This document shows positions 61,591 to 64,000 of a stretch of DNA of 64,000 bases, piece after piece. The stretch lies in the NCBI RefSeq assembly GCF_014203795.1, contig NZ_JACHJU010000001.1:4650001-4714000 (forward strand), in the 5' to 3' direction. Origin of the DNA: Streptosporangium album (GTDB lineage Bacteria; Actinomycetota; Actinomycetes; Streptosporangiales; Streptosporangiaceae). Numbering within the stretch: position 1 is the stretch's first letter; every line of letters begins with the position of its first letter. Below the pieces are notes generated by a model that was not told the DNA's origin, did no database searches, and worked only from the letters and a program-made list of their open reading frames with translations. The position numbers and the translations under genes were made by a program.

Positions 61591-62337
61591 GTGACTCAGG
61601 TGGTTCTGCCCGCGGAGGGCTACAACCCCATCGTGACCGCGGACGGGCAGCGGTGGCGCGACTTCGAACTGGAGACTCCGGAGCCCGTCGCGGCGGCGCC
61701 GCGAGAGGCCGGCCGGGCGCCGTGGGGGCCGCCCTGGCTGGAGCGGTGCCGGCCGTACGGCGTGGCCGGGGGGCTGGCCAGGCCCGACCCGCAGACCCAG
61801 GACGACATCGTGCGCGCCGTACCGGTGACGGAGCAGGGGACGCCCCGGCGCTTCCCCGACCCGCGGGGCATGTGGATCAGGTTGATCAACGGAGCCGGCG
61901 CCGCGGAGGACCCGTTCCGGGCGACCAACGCGGTGGACTGCGCGCTGGCGGTGCTCTCCACCTGGTACGGCGCGCCCATGGTGGCTGCGCCCCGGCGGCC
62001 GGAGTACGACCGGGTCGGCAAGCCGCTGCTCACCGGTGAGGCGGGGGGAGTGGCCAGAGCCGAACGGTGGCTCAACCAGCGCTTCCAGTACGTGGGACAG
62101 GGACGTCATGCCTACGTCCCGATCGGCCACGCGCTCCTGGCCGGGGGACACGGCGCCGCCGCGATCATCATCAACCGCTGGCCCGGCGGGGGCAGCCACG
62201 CCTGGAACGCCGTCAACTCCGGTGGCGAGGTGATCTGGATCGACGCGCAGCGAGGGCACATGGCCGTCGGCCCGCCCTACGGATCGGTGACCGGCGTCTT
62301 CTGCGTGGTGATCGACGGGGAGGGGCGGCGGCTGTGA
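61591..62337 (+). CDS. Papain-fold toxin (glutamine deamidase, Tox-PL)-like protein
   Basis: A 248-residue protein whose C-terminal 145 residues match the Tox-PL/toxin glutamine deamidase fold. Cys117 lies in RATNAVDCALAVLSTWYGAP, His203 in GGGSHAWNAVNS and Asp218 in GGEVIWIDAQRG, in the Cys-His-Asp order of the family. These enzymes deamidate glutamine or cleave peptides in target proteins and usually form the C-terminus of polymorphic toxins. Here only a 100-residue N-terminus precedes the domain, with no secretion signal, PAAR, LXG or WXG100 module. GAGGGGG supports the GTG. The next gene overlaps by GTGA. Confidence 0.72.
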   Translation: MTQVVLPAEGYNPIVTADGQRWRDFELETPEPVAAAPREAGRAPWGPPWLERCRPYGVAGGLARPDPQTQDDIVRAVPVTEQGTPRRFPDPRGMWIRLINGAGAAEDPFRATNAVDCALAVLSTWYGAPMVAAPRRPEYDRVGKPLLTGEAGGVARAERWLNQRFQYVGQGRHAYVPIGHALLAGGHGAAAIIINRWPGGGSHAWNAVNSGGEVIWIDAQRGHMAVGPPYGSVTGVFCVVIDGEGRRL

Positions 62338-62603
62338 ACCCCGACCAGGCCAGGGCCGTCGCCGAGGAGTACTTCAACGGTGCCCGTAGCCCTGGCTCCG
62401 CAGCCGAGATTCGGATATATGCCTTCAAGGAAGGCTATGTGGCCTGGCCGAAGGAGCCCGAGCCCGACGACCCCGCCGCGCTGCCCGACACCATCGGCGG
62501 CGGCTGCGTGGTGATCGACACGGCCACCGGAGAGGTCGTCATCCGCCCCCTGCTCAACCCCGAGACCGTGGCCGAACAGTGGCCGGGACACCGCCCCCGA
62601 TAG
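62334..62603 (+). CDS. YrhB/Imm35-like small protein, probable immunity partner
   Basis: An 89-residue acidic protein that starts in a GTGA overlap with the papain-fold gene. The pattern VNPDQARAVAEEYFN, EIRIYAFKEGYVAWPKE, and GGGCVVIDTATGEVVIRPLL resembles the YrhB/immunity protein 35 family. In that family an N-terminal helix is followed by strands ending in a V-D-x-x-T-G-E motif. These proteins sit beside papain-fold and other toxins and neutralise them. The pairing and coupling make an immunity role likely, but this is by analogy. Confidence 0.65.
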   Translation: MNPDQARAVAEEYFNGARSPGSAAEIRIYAFKEGYVAWPKEPEPDDPAALPDTIGGGCVVIDTATGEVVIRPLLNPETVAEQWPGHRPR

Positions 62604-62801
62604 CTCCGCCTTTCCCGGAGGCGAGGCTGTCGAAGGCGGTGGGGCCACCCATCGCGGACGATGCCGCCCGCGCAAGATGATCTTAATCATAGGGGTGCGG
62701 CCGACGGGCCGGTCACCAACCGGCGGCGGGCCCACGGAAGCAGAGCAGACCGGGGCGCCGCCCCCGGCAGAAGGCGCCCCGGCCACCGGCGAATGCCCCG
62801 A

Positions 62802-64000
62802 TCAGCCCGCGGCGAGCGATCCCACGATGGAGGCACGCGCCGCCCTGCGCGCCGGCAGCACGGCCGCCAGCACCCCCGCCAGGCCCGACAGCGCCATGAA
62901 CGCCAGGATCTGCAGGACCGGAAGCTGGAAGACGGCGTCCGCCATCATCGCCCGCGCCGCGGCCCAGCCGAACGTGACACCGAGCACCACACCGACCAAC
63001 GCCCCGATGAGTCCCAGGATCAACGCCTCCACCGAGAGCATCCGCCGCAACTGAGGCCGCGTCAGGCCGAGCGCCCGCAGCAACGCCGACTCACGGGTCC
63101 GTTCGTGGACCGACAGCGACAGCGTGTTGGCGATACCCAGCAACGAGATGAGCACCGCCAGCCCCAGCAGACCAGTAATGATCATCAGCATCATGTCCAG
63201 CGCCTCGTCGAACTCGCCCCGGACATCCGTCGAACTGGCGACCTTCGCCGTCGGATACGGCTGCGCCGCCGCCTCGACCACCTTGCGCGCCTGCTCCGGA
63301 CTGACGCCGTCCCTGGCGTTGATCATCACCCGGCTGTCGTCGACCGTGCCGAAATAACGCTCGAAATCCTGCTCCGGCACGGTGATGCCGGCCAGGCTCA
63401 CGTTCTGCGAGTTGAAGGTGGACACGACCGTGAGATCCACGGTGCCCGCCCTGGCCGTCCGCACCGGCAACCGGTCACCGACCTTGAGCCCACGCTGCTT
63501 GACGACGTAGTCGGCGACGACCGCCGTCCCGGGCCGTAGAAGGTCGATCGAGCCCGTGTCGAGCTCCGGACTGAAGCCCGAAGCCGCAGTGAACGTCCCG
63601 ACCTCGTACTCATCGCCCCTGTCGCCCTTGGCGGCGGTCTCGCGGAACGCGACGACCGAGGTCAGCTCCGGCCTGGTCCTCAGCTCCTCGGCCAGCGCCC
63701 GGGGCAGACCGGAGTCACGGTCCTGGGCCTGCACCATGTAGTCGACAGGGAACTGCTCGTCGAGCTTCTGGCTGTAGGTCACCCGCATGGTGCCGGTGAG
63801 GACGGCGATCAACGTCATCAGCGTCACGCCCACCGTCAGCGCGACAGTGGTGGTGGCCGACCGCTTCGGATTGCGTCCCGAGTTGTCCACCGCGAGCCTG
63901 CCGGGCACCCCGAAGAGCCTGGCGGGCAGCCATCCCACGAAGGCGCCGAGCGGCTTGACGATCACCGGGCCGAAGGTCAGCACCGCCAGGAAGACCAGCG
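62802..64000 (-). CDS. FtsX/MacB-type ABC transporter permease (5' end outside window)
   Basis: The visible C-terminal 399 residues contain four helices: [66 protein letters not shown] and the last one ending in [20 protein letters not shown] large extracytoplasmic MacB-like domain lies between the first two. The [31 protein letters not shown] segment is the FtsX hallmark. It would work with an ABC ATPase (not in the window) in lipoprotein, peptide or drug export. The gene runs off the right edge, so length and start are unknown. About 200 bases separate it from the immunity-like gene. Confidence 0.9.
   Translation of the reverse strand, partial: LVFLAVLTFGPVIVKPLGAFVGWLPARLFGVPGRLAVDNSGRNPKRSATTTVALTVGVTLMTLIAVLTGTMRVTYSQKLDEQFPVDYMVQAQDRDSGLPRALAEELRTRPELTSVVAFRETAAKGDRGDEYEVGTFTAASGFSPELDTGSIDLLRPGTAVVADYVVKQRGLKVGDRLPVRTARAGTVDLTVVSTFNSQNVSLAGITVPEQDFERYFGTVDDSRVMINARDGVSPEQARKVVEAAAQPYPTAKVASSTDVRGEFDEALDMMLMIITGLLGLAVLISLLGIANTLSLSVHERTRESALLRALGLTRPQLRRMLSVEALILGLIGALVGVVLGVTFGWAAARAMMADAVFQLPVLQILAFMALSGLAGVLAAVLPARRAARASIVGSLAAG

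Overview
The window is high-GC chromosomal DNA from an actinobacterium, most likely a filamentous one of the Streptosporangiales/Streptomycetales type. This rests on dense GTG starts, frequent 4-nt GTGA gene overlaps, and actinobacterial marker genes: NucS/EndoMS, the Mec-CysO-CysM cysteine route, ClpS-DUF2017, DUF2550, DUF3039, a FilP/Scy-type hendecad coiled-coil protein and a tricorn protease. From memory, gene order largely follows the Mycobacterium tuberculosis Rv1302-Rv1341 interval and the Streptomyces atp-to-icmA interval, so most of the window is conserved core chromosome. No tRNA, rRNA, CRISPR array, intact IS element or prophage was seen.

Layout. 1-8780: the tail of a WecA/MraY-type glycosyltransferase, then the complete atp operon (atpI-like, AtpZ-like, atpBEFHAGDC) and a DUF2550 gene, closed by an intrinsic terminator. 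8963-15019: a secreted DUF642-type protein, a vapC remnant, PduO-type cobalamin adenosyltransferase divergent from a 1050-residue tricorn protease, a collapsed ABC/kinase/regulator relic, and an STAS protein. 15120-21121 (minus strand): a TetR regulator, then an ABC exporter with two tandem histidine kinases (one lacking most of its membrane domain) and a response regulator, then nucS. 21377-36843: acyl-CoA and B12-linked metabolism (3-hydroxyacyl-CoA dehydrogenase, methylmalonyl-CoA epimerase, thiolase, MeaB, isobutyryl-CoA mutase large subunit with a MarR regulator), mixed with two hydrolases, an AI-2E family permease, the FilP/Scy-like protein, a thioredoxin-TPR co-chaperone and a cytidylate-kinase-like protein. 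36926-48152: malic enzyme, membrane proteins, YqgE, a TetR/MFS exporter pair with a clear operator, DUF3039, a secreted metalloprotease coupled to a second MFS transporter, and a SF2 helicase. 48149-58957: NAD salvage (pncA, pncB), clpS-DUF2017-mec-cysO-cysM, a DUF3352 lipobox-free membrane protein, a thioesterase, then murI, an MBL phosphodiesterase, rph and rdgB. 58958-64000: a frameshifted WD40 relic, a sulfite-oxidase-like molybdoenzyme, a papain-fold toxin/immunity-like pair, and the 3' part of an FtsX/MacB-type permease that runs off the window.

How the parts fit: PduO makes adenosylcobalamin, MeaB chaperones B12 mutases, and epimerase, thiolase, hydroxyacyl-CoA dehydrogenase and IcmA handle branched-chain and odd-chain acyl-CoA flow. 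Mec, CysO and CysM form the sulfur-carrier cysteine synthase pathway. ClpS feeds N-end-rule substrates to ClpAP/ClpCP. The least ordinary signals are the toxin/immunity-like pair at 61591-62603, a 14-bp GTGA-tetraloop hairpin between atpD and atpC, an 18-bp palindrome before icmA, a Cys-ending small ORF plus hairpin before cysO, 14 consecutive hendecads in the FilP/Scy-like protein, and three gene relics. Several genes have a TANNNT box 6-7 nt before the start codon, suggesting leaderless transcripts.
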